This document shows positions 1-9,046 of a DNA stretch of 64,000 bases, piece by piece (within the stretch, counting starts at the first letter, position 1; every line of letters starts with the position of its first letter). A program made the translations under genes and the position numbers. Below the pieces are notes generated by a model. The model searched no databases. It was not told the origin of the DNA and saw nothing but the letters and a program-made list of their open reading frames with translations. The stretch is from Pseudoalteromonas xiamenensis (GTDB taxonomy: Bacteria; Pseudomonadota; Gammaproteobacteria; Enterobacterales; Alteromonadaceae), in the NCBI RefSeq assembly GCF_042431545.1, contig NZ_JBHLYX010000003.1. One strand, 5' to 3'.

Positions 1-2
1 CA

Positions 3-218
3 AATCGCCGCTATAGAGATGTTCTGGCGCAAAGTAACTTTGGCTCAGCGAGTTTTAAAACACGAAGTGATAACGTGCTAATAGACCAAGCGAACGCCGC
101 GAAACCAACCGATGAGGTTTGGCAATCAATGCAATTCAACACCAATGATGTTGAGCAAACAAAGCGTGCGGAATTAAGTGCAAACTACGCGGATATAGCG
201 AGTGAAATAAACGAATAA
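3..218 (+). CDS. C-terminal fragment of an unidentified protein (5' end outside window)
   Basis: An open frame enters from the left edge and ends at TAA 216-218, giving the last 71 residues. The fragment is hydrophilic, with many Asn, Asp, Gln and Glu, and has no hydrophobic segment or recognisable motif, so no function is assigned. Reading the frame as coding is supported by the absence of stops and by a hairpin a few bases after the stop. It could also be a chance frame, since only 216 bases are visible. Confidence 0.55.
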   Translation, partial: NRRYRDVLAQSNFGSASFKTRSDNVLIDQANAAKPTDEVWQSMQFNTNDVEQTKRAELSANYADIASEINE

Positions 219-534
219 TTAGAGGTACGTATAGCAGGGTGAGTAGATTGCCCTGCTATACAAAAAGACTATACGCAAAAATAGAGCACTATCCGTTCTC
301 TTATCAACTGGTTAGAACTTATAGCAGAGAATACGACATCAATGAGCCGAATGTGATCGAATCGACAAACAGTTATAGTCGATGAGTTATTTTGAGACCG
401 AGAGATTCTTTTAGTGTGCTTGCGTCACTGTTCTTGATAACGCATAGTGGTTGAGCCATCTTAACGCTAAGATAGTGCCATAATGCGGCAAGGGTTTTTC
501 TTCCGCTTACGAATATCAATCAAGGAAAGTCATT
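219..534. other. Intergenic region before the antiporter gene
   Basis: 316 bases without a credible gene. It holds the inverted repeat at 229-261 and, near its right end, AAGGAAAG (about 522-529), which is a good Shine-Dalgarno sequence for the TTG start at 535. I see no clear sigma70 promoter and no repeat family. Confidence 0.6.
229..261. repeat. Perfect 11-bp inverted repeat after the first gene
   Basis: GTATAGCAGGG (229-239) is perfectly complementary to CCCTGCTATAC (251-261) around an 11-nt loop. It begins 10 bases after the stop of the upstream frame, where a terminator is expected. No T-run follows it on either strand, so it is not a textbook intrinsic terminator; it may be an mRNA 3'-end stabiliser or part of a Rho-dependent end. 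Confidence 0.6.
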
Positions 535-1722
535 TTGAATTATCACGCGTTGGCATGGGTTGGAATTGCAATTTTCGTTTATTCGCTTTCCGTTCGGCAG
601 TTACAGCGGGCTGAGTTGACCGGACCAATGTGGTTTGTACTGATTGGCATCAGTTTAGCGCTCGGTTTTGATCAAACGCTTTTATTAAATCAGTTAGACC
701 GAGAAATTTGGCAACCACTGGTGGAATTAACGTTGGCCATTTTCCTGTTTTCAGATGCCGCCAAAACACGTCTGCGAGTGCTAATGGAAAGCGTTCATCT
801 ACCCCTGTTGTTGTTGCTTGTAGGGCTACCTTTAACGGTTGTGTTTGCAACTGTCATGGCTCACTTTTCTTTAGGTCTATCGTGGCTCGCGGCCGCCCTC
901 TTAGCCATTATTATTGCACCGACGGATGCAGCGTTGTGTCGAGGATTTATTACCGCTAAACAAGTACCTGCCAATTTACGTGAAGCTATCAATGTCGAAA
1001 GTGGCTTGAATGATGGTTTATGTGTGCCGCTTTTCCTTCTGGCAATGAGTGCATTTAATAATCCTGAAGAACTCTCCGGTGCTAGTTTGTTGGCTGTGTT
1101 CGTACGTGAAATAGGGATCGCGGTATTGGTTGCCGTGACCTTTACCGCATTAGCGATATTTCTCATTTCAAAAGCAAAAGAGCGACATCTTTTTGCACAA
1201 AGCACGAGCCCTTTTTTGTTTGTTGGATTTGCCATTACGGTTTATGCCCTTACTCAAGGCCTGCACGGCAGTGGTTTTATTGCGGCGTTTGTCAGTGGCT
1301 TGTTGTTCGATAAGTTTTATCATGATGCGTTCAAAGACCAATTGATCGAAGAGGGTGAAAACATAGCGGAATTGGCGTCGGTGTTAATCTGGATACTGTT
1401 TGGTTTTGTTTCAGTATCCACAATAATGAGCTTGAGCTGGGAAACGGTTTTCTATGCACTTTGTGCTGTTACATTACTCCGTATTGTACCGGTTGTATTG
1501 GCCTTATATTTTAGTCAAGAAAGCTGGAAATCAAAGCTAACACTAGCGTGGTTTGGGCCGCGTGGGATGGCGTCTGTCGTCTTTACGATGATGCTGTTAG
1601 AGCTGGAACAGCCAGAGGTACAAACGATCTCCCAAGTTGCGGTATGTACCATCCTGTTAAGTGTGTTTCTACATGGACTTACTACACGACCCATTTCTTT
1701 GAGTTTTTCAAATAAATCATGA
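535..1722 (+). CDS. CPA1-family cation/proton antiporter (NhaP-like)
   Basis: A 395-residue polytopic membrane protein with about 11-12 hydrophobic segments, predicted to exchange Na+ or K+ for protons across the inner membrane. The family signature is visible: APTDAAL near residue 130, and ESGLNDGLCVPL about 28 residues later, which matches the conserved ESGLNDG motif of Na+/H+ exchangers. The start is TTG at 535, with a strong AAGGAAAG ribosome site about 6 bases upstream; no in-frame ATG lies close by. The soluble C-terminal regulatory domain found in some CPA1 proteins is absent. The gene stands alone, with no terminator visible in the 101 bases before the phosphatase gene. Ion specificity cannot be read from the sequence. 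Confidence 0.88.
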   Translation: MNYHALAWVGIAIFVYSLSVRQLQRAELTGPMWFVLIGISLALGFDQTLLLNQLDREIWQPLVELTLAIFLFSDAAKTRLRVLMESVHLPLLLLLVGLPLTVVFATVMAHFSLGLSWLAAALLAIIIAPTDAALCRGFITAKQVPANLREAINVESGLNDGLCVPLFLLAMSAFNNPEELSGASLLAVFVREIGIAVLVAVTFTALAIFLISKAKERHLFAQSTSPFLFVGFAITVYALTQGLHGSGFIAAFVSGLLFDKFYHDAFKDQLIEEGENIAELASVLIWILFGFVSVSTIMSLSWETVFYALCAVTLLRIVPVVLALYFSQESWKSKLTLAWFGPRGMASVVFTMMLLELEQPEVQTISQVAVCTILLSVFLHGLTTRPISLSFSNKS

Positions 1723-1823
1723 GGTTGTGACTTTTAAATGTAATTTTCGTGAAATAAAATCGTCATTAAATGTCCCTAGACTGTGCCGCAATTTAGAACA
1801 AGAACTCTACTTTGGGGACAATA

Positions 1824-3512
1824 ATGAAAAAATCCGTGCTCGCGCTCAGTATTTCTGCGCTCTTTCTAACCGCTTGTAATGACACTGATACAAAAACAGT
1901 TGAAGTGATTAAAGCAGTCGAAGTCATTAAAGAAGTACCAGTGACACCAACACCTGTCACTTCCGTGAAAAACGTGATCTTAATGATCGGTGACGGAATG
2001 GGTGCTCAGCAAGTTGGTTTACTTGAAGAATACGCAAGACGTGCCCCAAACTCGACGTACAATTCAAAAAATAACAAGACCGCGTTACAGAAGCTGGCAG
2101 AGGTAGGTCAATTAGGTCTATCACTTAACCAACCTTATGGTGCAACGTCAGGTAAGTTGGTTGTGGATTCAGCGTGTTCTGCTACTCAACTTGCAACGGG
2201 TAAACCGGCCGGTTCAGAAATGATTGGTTTGGACGACCAAGGCTACGTTGTTGAAACCATCCTTGAAAAAGCAAAGAAAGCAGGTAAGGCAACGGGTCTT
2301 GTATCAGACACGCGCATTACACATGCGACACCTGCGGCTTTCGCATCTCACCAACCACATCGTTCACTTGAAGATAAAATCGCCGTTGATTTAGTGAGCT
2401 CAGGCATGGTGGACGTGTTGTTGTCAGGTGGTGCTCGTGTGTTTATTCCATCCGATATCAAAACGAATACAGCAGCACAAGAAACATTAGCAGCCCTAGG
2501 TGCACCTGCCGGTGTTGTGAAAAAATCAAAGCGTAAAGATTCACGCAATCTTATCGTTGAAGCAAAAGAAGACTATGGATACAGCCTTGCATTTGACAAA
2601 ACACAACTAGCAAATGCGGACGCAACAAAGTTATTAGGTTTGTTTGCAAACTCAGGTATGGCAGATGCGATTGCTTACAAAGCATGTCAAGAAGCCAACA
2701 CCTGTTCAGAGCCTTCATTGAAAGAGATGACGGTAAAGGCACTTGATATCCTTTCTAAAGATGAAGATGGTTTCTTCCTAATGATTGAAGGCGGTCAAAT
2801 CGACTGGGCAGGTCATGCGAATGACGCGGGTTGGATGTTGAACGAACTTTTAAAATTTGATGAAGCTGTTGATGCTGTTTATGAGTGGGTGAAGGATCGA
2901 AATGACACGTTAGTCGTTGTGACGGCAGACCATGAAACAGGCAGTTTTGGCTTCAGCTACTCGCGTAAAGACATGCCTGAAGGTAAGTCGTTGCCGGGTG
3001 ATGGTATGGGTGGACAAGATTACAAGCCAAACTTTAATTTTGGCGATCTGGCAAACCTAGACATGCTTTACAAACAGACAGGTACATTCTTCAACATGAT
3101 GGATGCAGCGAATGCGGATTGGGATTTTGCTTCTGCGACAGCATCTGATTGGATGAATGCAATCAATATGTACAGCGAGTACAAAGTCACTATTGACCAA
3201 GCGGCAAAAGTAGGTGAGCGCGAAGTGAACGAATATTACGTGCCAGATCACAGCTACCAAAGTGCGACGATGGTGCCTAAATTTGAAGATTTCAAAGAGT
3301 TCTATGTTTACGCAGATGAAGACCACACAGGTAAAATTGCACGAGCGCTTGCAGCGGACCAAAACGTTGTATGGGGCACAGGCACGCACACTGCAGCGCC
3401 AGTTCCAGTATATGCATTTGGCCCTGAAGGTGTGACACGTGCCTTCTCTACAATGCAACACCATATTGATATTGCAAATAAAATGATGGTTGCGTTAGGC
3501 GTTTCTGAATAA
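1824..3512 (+). CDS. Alkaline phosphatase family lipoprotein
   Basis: A 562-residue phosphomonoesterase of the PhoA superfamily that should release phosphate from organic phosphoesters outside the inner membrane. The start is ATG 1824, preceded by GGGGA at 1814-1818; an upstream in-frame TTG at 1812 has no ribosome site. The N-terminus is a lipoprotein signal, a Lys-Lys start and hydrophobic stretch ending in lipobox LTAC, so it is probably membrane anchored rather than free. Catalytic features: metal motif MIGDGMG, nucleophile S116 in VDSACSATQLATG, THATPAAFASH, EGGQIDWAGHAND, TADHETG and a C-terminal GTGTHTAAPVP. It is about 90 residues longer than E. coli PhoA, mainly in the region after TADHETG. 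A terminator follows. Phosphate control is plausible, but no convincing Pho box is present. Confidence 0.93.
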   Translation: MKKSVLALSISALFLTACNDTDTKTVEVIKAVEVIKEVPVTPTPVTSVKNVILMIGDGMGAQQVGLLEEYARRAPNSTYNSKNNKTALQKLAEVGQLGLSLNQPYGATSGKLVVDSACSATQLATGKPAGSEMIGLDDQGYVVETILEKAKKAGKATGLVSDTRITHATPAAFASHQPHRSLEDKIAVDLVSSGMVDVLLSGGARVFIPSDIKTNTAAQETLAALGAPAGVVKKSKRKDSRNLIVEAKEDYGYSLAFDKTQLANADATKLLGLFANSGMADAIAYKACQEANTCSEPSLKEMTVKALDILSKDEDGFFLMIEGGQIDWAGHANDAGWMLNELLKFDEAVDAVYEWVKDRNDTLVVVTADHETGSFGFSYSRKDMPEGKSLPGDGMGGQDYKPNFNFGDLANLDMLYKQTGTFFNMMDAANADWDFASATASDWMNAINMYSEYKVTIDQAAKVGEREVNEYYVPDHSYQSATMVPKFEDFKEFYVYADEDHTGKIARALAADQNVVWGTGTHTAAPVPVYAFGPEGVTRAFSTMQHHIDIANKMMVALGVSE

Positions 3513-3531
3513 CCGTAACGATCCCTAGATC

Positions 3532-3570
3532 AAAAGCCACTTCTCGATATTGAGGGTGGCTTTTTGTTTT
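3532..3570 (+). terminator. Intrinsic terminator after the phosphatase gene
   Basis: AAAAGCCAC (3532-3540) pairs with GTGGCTTTT (3556-3564), followed by more T residues (TTTTTGTTTT at 3561-3570). It starts 20 bases after the stop codon and isolates the phosphatase from the dcw operon. Confidence 0.88.
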
Positions 3571-3767
3571 TGAGTTGCGACCAAAATATCGACTTCCGCG
3601 ACTGTTTGTTCTGACCTTTAACCTTGTTCTACTCATCCCTTATTCTAGGTTCCTCAATCGATTTTAAATGCTTTTTGGTGGTGTTTTATAGTGTCGTATG
3701 GCGCTATTTTCGTCAGTTTGCGCTGAAAAATAACGCGAATTTAATAGTTTTGTGTGACGTCCATTTC

Positions 3768-3787
3768 TAATCCCATTTTTGGGATTA
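3768..3787. repeat. Perfect hairpin in the dcw upstream region
   Basis: TAATCCC (3768-3774) and GGGATTA (3781-3787) form a perfect 7-bp stem with a 6-nt loop, followed by a T-rich stretch. It lies inside the 511-base gap between the phosphatase and mraZ, which otherwise shows nothing gene-like from about 3571 to 3900. It could be a second weak terminator or a short transcript end; the role is unknown. Confidence 0.5.
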
Positions 3788-3913
3788 TTGTGATTTTTCT
3801 GTTATTGCACTGTTCATTTTTATGCATCGCCACATTTTCCCACCGAATTCATAGACTTCCTTGGAGGCCTTATTTTTTCTGGCTTTACAGGTGATATTCA
3901 CCGGGCTATTTCC

Positions 3914-3943
3914 TTGACAACTAGGTGGTTCAAGCCCTAGACT
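3914..3943 (+). promoter_or_regulatory. Sigma70 promoter of the dcw operon (Pmra)
   Basis: A consensus -35 TTGACA (3914-3919) is followed after 18 bases by TAGACT (3938-3943), which matches 4 of 6 positions of the -10 hexamer. The predicted start is near 3950, about 75 bases before mraZ and exactly where the MraZ box array begins. Confidence 0.75.
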
Positions 3944-3950
3944 GTTCCAT

Positions 3951-3990
3951 TGTGGTAAAAAGTGGTTTTAAGTGGATCAAACTGGATCTT
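3951..3990 (+). promoter_or_regulatory. MraZ operator: four GTGG-type boxes at 10-bp spacing
   Basis: Four consecutive 10-bp units read TGTGGTAAAA, AGTGGTTTTA, AGTGGATCAA and ACTGGATCTT, so the G/CTGG(T/A) core recurs once per helical turn with 5-6-nt spacers. This is the arrangement described for MraZ binding in E. coli (TGGG repeats with 5-nt spacers). The array starts at the predicted transcription start and lies in the 5' untranslated region of mraZ, so MraZ is expected to autoregulate the operon. The fourth unit (CTGG) is a weaker match. Confidence 0.82.
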
Positions 3991-4023
3991 GGTATGAGTT
4001 TTTAGAGTCATCTGGTAACAACA

Positions 4024-4485
4024 ATGAATTTTCGCGGTGCAACATCACTGAGTTTGGATGAGAAAGGACGCTTCGCGGTACCAACAAAGTACCGTCATAG
4101 TCTGCTGTCTGAACACGAGGGAACTGTGATATGCACTGTGGCATTGAATGAACCGTGTTTGTGGCTCTATCCGCTAAGTGAGTGGCAATTGATTGAAGCC
4201 AAGCTAGCGAAGCTCTCTAGTATGAATCCGCGAGCTAGACGTATGCAGCGGCTGTTACTTGGTCATGCAACGGAATACCAATTAGATAAAAATGGCCGAA
4301 TTTTATTAGCTCCTTCGCTGCGCGCTCACGCAGGGCTTGGGAAAAAACTAATGTTGGTTGGCTTGTTAAACAAATTTGAGATTTGGGACGAAGATCGCTG
4401 GGCTGCTCAGATGGAACAAGATGTTGAAATCGAGCGAAGTGGTGATTTCGAATTTGATCCGGATCTTGATTCGATATCGTTGTAA
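4024..4485 (+). CDS. mraZ: Transcriptional regulator MraZ
   Basis: 153 residues, the usual length for MraZ. It has two SpoVT-AbrB-type halves: MNFRGATSLSLDEKGRFAVP at the N-terminus, with the DEKGR loop, and YQLDKNGRILLAP in the second half, with DKNGR. These loops form the DNA-binding face of the ring-shaped oligomer. MraZ binds the boxes just upstream and represses the dcw operon in E. coli. It is the first gene of the cluster, 29 bases before rsmH. Confidence 0.97.
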   Translation: MNFRGATSLSLDEKGRFAVPTKYRHSLLSEHEGTVICTVALNEPCLWLYPLSEWQLIEAKLAKLSSMNPRARRMQRLLLGHATEYQLDKNGRILLAPSLRAHAGLGKKLMLVGLLNKFEIWDEDRWAAQMEQDVEIERSGDFEFDPDLDSISL

Positions 4486-4514
4486 GCAACAATTTTAAGG
4501 CATACACAAAGCAC

Positions 4515-5450
4515 ATGACTGCGCAATTTCAGCACATTTCTGTATTGATGGACGAAACCATTGATGCACTAGATATTAAACCGGATGGCATTTACGTCGA
4601 CGGCACATTTGGTCGCGGTGGTCATTCGGGACAAATCTTAGCTCGTTTGGGTGAGAATGGTCGTTTACAAGCAATCGACCAAGACCCGACGGCAATTGCA
4701 GCTGCTGAAAAATTCGCGAACGATGCTCGTTTTTCAATTGCACACAACCGTTTTTCCAACATGCGCCAAGTGGCTACCGAAGCTGGTATTTTAGGCCAAG
4801 TTGACGGCATTCTACTGGACATTGGCGTGTCGTCTCCACAATTGGATGATGCGGAACGTGGTTTCAGTTTTATGAAAGATGGTCCGCTTGATATGCGTAT
4901 GAATCCAACGTCTGGACGCAGCGCGGCGCAGTGGTTAGCCGAAGCGGATTTAGAAGACATCACGTTTGTCATCAAACAGTACGGCGAAGAAAAATTCGGC
5001 CGTCGTATCGCGACGAAAATCATTGAAACACGTGATCACACACCGATAACGACGACTAAACAACTCGCCGATTTGGTGGACGAAGCCGTACCGGTAAAAG
5101 ATAAACACAAGCACCCTGCTACGCGCACGTTCCAAGCAATTCGTATTTACATCAACAGTGAGTTGGAAGAAATCCAAACGGCGCTGAGCGAAGCATTGGA
5201 TGTATTGAAACCAGGTGGCCGTCTTGTAGTGATTTCGTTCCATTCATTAGAAGACCGAATTGTTAAACAGTTTATTAAAAAACAAAGTAAGGGAGAGGCG
5301 ATACCTAGAGGTCTGCCTTTAACGGATGCACAATTAAAACAAAACTTGACGTTGAAAGCGGTAGGTAAAGCCATAAAACCAAGCGCAGCAGAGATTGCGC
5401 AAAATCCACGGGCAAGAAGCTCGGTGTTGCGGGTGGCGCAGAAACTCTAA
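4515..5450 (+). CDS. rsmH: 16S rRNA (cytosine-1402-N4)-methyltransferase RsmH
   Basis: 311 residues, close to the E. coli enzyme (313). It transfers methyl from S-adenosylmethionine to N4 of C1402 in 16S rRNA. The SAM-binding start YVDGTFGRGGHS and the catalytic-region motifs LLDIGVSSPQLD, RGFSF, DGPLDMRM, RTFQAIRIYIN and VISFHSLEDRIVK are all present. The stop overlaps the ftsL start (TAATG), indicating translational coupling inside the operon. Confidence 0.97.
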   Translation: MTAQFQHISVLMDETIDALDIKPDGIYVDGTFGRGGHSGQILARLGENGRLQAIDQDPTAIAAAEKFANDARFSIAHNRFSNMRQVATEAGILGQVDGILLDIGVSSPQLDDAERGFSFMKDGPLDMRMNPTSGRSAAQWLAEADLEDITFVIKQYGEEKFGRRIATKIIETRDHTPITTTKQLADLVDEAVPVKDKHKHPATRTFQAIRIYINSELEEIQTALSEALDVLKPGGRLVVISFHSLEDRIVKQFIKKQSKGEAIPRGLPLTDAQLKQNLTLKAVGKAIKPSAAEIAQNPRARSSVLRVAQKL

Positions 5451-5776
5451 TGAACCAAAAAGCGCAGTTGCGCCAACCCAATTTATTTAACGAAATTATC
5501 AAGGGCTTGTTCGCGAACAAGTTCATTGCGTTTTTATTGGTGTTGATTTTTTTTTCGAGTTTAGTGCTTGTACAAATCACGCATTTAACTCGTCAGCAAC
5601 TGATTGAACAAGACAAGCTATTACAACAACGCGATGAGTTGGATCTTGAATGGCGTTATTTGATTGTTGAGGAGGAGTTTTATTCTCAACATGCTCGCAT
5701 TGAAGAAGTTGCTATCAGCCAGCTCGATATGAAAAGACCAACAAGCAAAGACGAACAGGTGGTGGTACTACCATGA
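5450..5776 (+). CDS. ftsL: Cell division protein FtsL
   Basis: 108 residues: a short cytoplasmic tail, one membrane segment at about residues 24-44, then a periplasmic leucine-zipper-like coiled coil (LTRQQLIEQDKLLQQRDEL). This matches bitopic FtsL, which joins FtsB and FtsQ and activates FtsWI at the septum. FtsL is poorly conserved, so the call leans on position between rsmH and ftsI as well as topology. It overlaps both neighbours by 1 and 4 bases. Confidence 0.93.
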   Translation: MNQKAQLRQPNLFNEIIKGLFANKFIAFLLVLIFFSSLVLVQITHLTRQQLIEQDKLLQQRDELDLEWRYLIVEEEFYSQHARIEEVAISQLDMKRPTSKDEQVVVLP

Positions 5777-7587
5777 TTGCCCCGAAGAAGACCGTGAATA
5801 ATTTGATCACATGGCGCTTCATTTTAGTGTGTGTAGTGCTGGTTTTTGTGTTTGTCACGCTAATGGCAAGGGCTGCCTATTTGCAAGTTATTGAGCCGGA
5901 CAAAGCTCGTGAAGAAAACGAGAAACGGACCGTCCGCGTTGAAAAGCTTAAAGTTCAGCGAGGAATGATTTTCGACCGCAATGGAAATGAGCTTGCAATC
6001 AGTGTTCCTGTAGTGAGTGTGTACGCGGATCCGCTTGCGCTTGATAAAGAATTGGCGAAGCGAGTTTTAAAAACGGCGAAAAAATCGGGTGAGAATGTTG
6101 ATGCACTCGAAAAAAATGAGGTGGAATTAACCCACCGAAAACGCGAACTCTATCAAAATGATCTGCGATGGCGAGAGCTCGCAGACGTATTGCAAGAAGA
6201 CAACACCGAAATTAATGGAAAACTGCGCGCTAACACGAGTCGGCGCTTTGTGTATTTAAAACGTCAAGTAACTCCAGCAGTTGCAAACTACATTGACGAT
6301 CTGAAATTGCCAGGTATCCATCTCCTCGACGAATCAAAACGTTTTTACCCAAGTGGTGAAGTGTCTGCGCACGTACTTGGTTTTACCAATATCGATGGTA
6401 AAGGGATTGAAGGGGTCGAAAAGCTTTACGACAAAGCTCTTACGGGAGCTGAAGGTCGACGTACCATCCGTAAAGATGCTCAAGGCCGCGAAATTCAAGT
6501 ACTTGATGAGCAGCAACGCGTAGAACCTGAGAGCATCACATTATCGATTGATGAACGAATTCAAGCAATCGCCTATAAGGCGCTCAAGTCGGCGGTTTTA
6601 TCCTACCAAGCGACCTCAGGTTCGGCCATGGTGGTGGATGTGACAACGGGTGAAATATTGGCGATGGTTAACAGTCCTTCATTTAACCCTAACAATATGC
6701 GTGATGCCGCACCACACAAAAGACGCAATCGTGCGATCACCGACTTATTTGAACCGGGCTCAACTGTTAAGCCTCTAGCCATATTAGCTGGTTTAGAGTA
6801 CGGCGCTGTAAAGGCAACTGACACCATAAATACATACCCAGGCTGGATGCGCATCGGAGGAAGTCTTGTCACTGATCCTCGAAATCACGGTGAAATGACG
6901 CTTCGCGAGATTTTGAAAGTGTCGAGTAACATGGGCGTTGCTAAGATAAGCCAAATGATGCCAAAGGATTACTTCGTTGAAACTTACCAAAAAGTAGGGT
7001 TCGGTGAAGAATCGGGCACGATGATGATTGGTGAAAGCAACGGGTTGTTTTACCCAAATCGTCGCTGGTCAGATTTTGAAATTGCAACGCTTGCGTACGG
7101 TTACGCGGTAAGCGTGTCGACGGCGCAAATGGCTCGGTTTTACTCGATATTAGGCGCAGGTGGAATTAAACGCCCATTGACCATTATCAAGCAGGATTCG
7201 CCACCACCAGGTGAGCGTATTTTTCAAGAAAGCAATGTAAAAGCGGTTGTTGAGATGATGGAAAGCGTGTTTGAAAGCGGCGGAACTGCATCCAAAGTGA
7301 ATGTAGACGGTTACCGTGCAGCGGGCAAAACAGGGACTTCCATTAAAGCGGTCGCAGGCGGGTATGGTAATGAATATGTCGGTTACTTTGCAGGCATCGC
7401 ACCAGTAAGTAATCCTCGTTTAGCGGTCGTTGTTATGGTCAACGAACCTGGCGGAGATGTTTATTATGGCGGTGCTACTGCGGGCCCTGCATTTGCCGAA
7501 ATTATCTCAAATGCATTGCGTATATTGAATGTTGCGCCAGACAAAGAGCGTGTGGCGTATTTAACAGGAAAAGATAATGATGCGTGA
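5773..7587 (+). CDS. ftsI: Septal peptidoglycan transpeptidase FtsI (PBP3)
   Basis: 604 residues. An N-terminal membrane anchor (about residues 15-35) is followed by the PBP dimerisation domain and a C-terminal transpeptidase domain. Active-site motifs are intact: SxxK at S330-K333 (GSTVK), SxN at S384-N386 (SSN) and KTG at 519-521 (GKTGTS). It crosslinks septal peptidoglycan together with FtsW, encoded later in this operon. The start shares ATGA with the end of ftsL, and the 3' end overlaps murE by 11 bases. Confidence 0.97.
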   Translation: MIAPKKTVNNLITWRFILVCVVLVFVFVTLMARAAYLQVIEPDKAREENEKRTVRVEKLKVQRGMIFDRNGNELAISVPVVSVYADPLALDKELAKRVLKTAKKSGENVDALEKNEVELTHRKRELYQNDLRWRELADVLQEDNTEINGKLRANTSRRFVYLKRQVTPAVANYIDDLKLPGIHLLDESKRFYPSGEVSAHVLGFTNIDGKGIEGVEKLYDKALTGAEGRRTIRKDAQGREIQVLDEQQRVEPESITLSIDERIQAIAYKALKSAVLSYQATSGSAMVVDVTTGEILAMVNSPSFNPNNMRDAAPHKRRNRAITDLFEPGSTVKPLAILAGLEYGAVKATDTINTYPGWMRIGGSLVTDPRNHGEMTLREILKVSSNMGVAKISQMMPKDYFVETYQKVGFGEESGTMMIGESNGLFYPNRRWSDFEIATLAYGYAVSVSTAQMARFYSILGAGGIKRPLTIIKQDSPPPGERIFQESNVKAVVEMMESVFESGGTASKVNVDGYRAAGKTGTSIKAVAGGYGNEYVGYFAGIAPVSNPRLAVVVMVNEPGGDVYYGGATAGPAFAEIISNALRILNVAPDKERVAYLTGKDNDA

Positions 7588-9046
7588 TTTAAAAGATGTA
7601 CTTGCGCATTTTGGGAAAACCATCAAAAGCTTGATGGTTAAAGACTTGCGAATTGATAGCCGAGAAGTCAAAGAAGGGGACGTTTTTGTTGCCCTTGATG
7701 GCCATCAAGCACATGGTGCACAGTTTATTGATGCTGCATTAAATGCTGGCGCAGTGTGCGCGTTAGTCAACACCGCGAACGTGTCGCAAAGTCATGACGA
7801 ACGTGTGATTGGCGTTGATAATTTAGAAGATCAGATTGCGGCACTGGCGACGGAGTTTTATAGAAAACCGTCCTCAACCATTCAGCTTATTGGTGTTACT
7901 GGGACTAATGGTAAATCCACCACGACAGCACTTATCGCAAATTTAGCAACGTTATGTGAACATGCCGGTGCGGTTATTGGCACGCTAGGTTATGGAAAAC
8001 CAGATGACCTCGCGCCGCTTGCGAATACGACGCCGAGTCACGTGGACCTTGCACGAATTTTGAACGAGTTGAAAGAAGAACACCAAATAGTGGCAATGGA
8101 AGTTTCTTCCCATGGTCTTTCTCAAGGTCGTGTCGACGGACTTGAATTTGATGTTGGCGTTTTTACTAACTTAAGTCGCGATCATTTGGACTACCATGGC
8201 GACATGGCAAGTTATGCGGATGCAAAACTGCAACTATTTAAAAAGCACCAACCTACTTTTTCCGTCATCAATGCTGATGATGCGATTGGACAAACTTGGA
8301 TCAAAAACGAACAAGTACAGTCAATCGTTGGATTTGGGCGTATGAGTGCACAATTAAGTGCGCTACCACATTTCGTTGCGTTTCAGCATGAAGAATACAC
8401 TCCGGATGGTATCCATTGTGAATTTGTGACCAGTTGGGGAACGTGCCAAATCGTAACTTCGTTATATGGTGAATTCAATCTTTACAACCTCGCCGCTGCA
8501 TTCGCCACTTTGTTAAGTCTTGGCTATGAGTTTGATGCACTGGCAAGAGCGGTGAGTAGCTTACAGACAGTTGCAGGTCGCATGCAGCCTTTTAGTGTAG
8601 CGGGCAAACCAACCTGTATCGTCGATTACGCACACACCCCAGATGCACTTAAACAAGCGCTCAAAGCGTTGCAACAACACGTGCCGGGCAAAGTTACGTG
8701 TGTTTTTGGCTGCGGGGGAGATCGTGACAAAGGTAAGCGCCCGCAGATGGCTGCTATCGCTCAAAAATATGCGGATAAAGTAATCGTCACAAGTGACAAT
8801 CCTCGAGCGGAATCACCGATTGCGATTATTGACGATATTCTCGCTGGCTTTACTTCACTGCAAGGCGTGCACGTTGAGTCAGACCGAGCTCGAGCGATTG
8901 CGTCCGCAATAGCCATGTCCGCACCGGATAGCGTGGTGCTAATTGCAGGCAAAGGGCATGAAGATTACCAAATCATAGGCAAAGATATCGTGCCGTTTTG
9001 CGACCGAAAAGTGGTGCAAGCGTTTCTAGCAGGAGAGTCACTATGA
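7577..9046 (+). CDS. murE: UDP-MurNAc-L-Ala-D-Glu--meso-DAP ligase MurE
   Basis: 489 residues, cytoplasmic ATP-dependent Mur ligase adding the third stem-peptide residue. The ATP loop GVTGTNGKSTTT is present, with the substrate region MEVSSHGLSQGRV and, near residue 410, DNPRAESP. The DNPR motif is the known signature for meso-diaminopimelate rather than lysine, as expected for a Gram-negative wall. Two adjacent ATG codons (7577 and 7580) could start it; both overlap the end of ftsI. Confidence 0.97.
   Translation: MMRDLKDVLAHFGKTIKSLMVKDLRIDSREVKEGDVFVALDGHQAHGAQFIDAALNAGAVCALVNTANVSQSHDERVIGVDNLEDQIAALATEFYRKPSSTIQLIGVTGTNGKSTTTALIANLATLCEHAGAVIGTLGYGKPDDLAPLANTTPSHVDLARILNELKEEHQIVAMEVSSHGLSQGRVDGLEFDVGVFTNLSRDHLDYHGDMASYADAKLQLFKKHQPTFSVINADDAIGQTWIKNEQVQSIVGFGRMSAQLSALPHFVAFQHEEYTPDGIHCEFVTSWGTCQIVTSLYGEFNLYNLAAAFATLLSLGYEFDALARAVSSLQTVAGRMQPFSVAGKPTCIVDYAHTPDALKQALKALQQHVPGKVTCVFGCGGDRDKGKRPQMAAIAQKYADKVIVTSDNPRAESPIAIIDDILAGFTSLQGVHVESDRARAIASAIAMSAPDSVVLIAGKGHEDYQIIGKDIVPFCDRKVVQAFLAGESL

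Noticed and set aside
1761..1780. Possible Pho box before the alkaline phosphatase (CGTCATTAAATGTCC)
   Set aside because: Only partial match, and the two half-sites are 10 rather than 11 bp apart; too weak to call.
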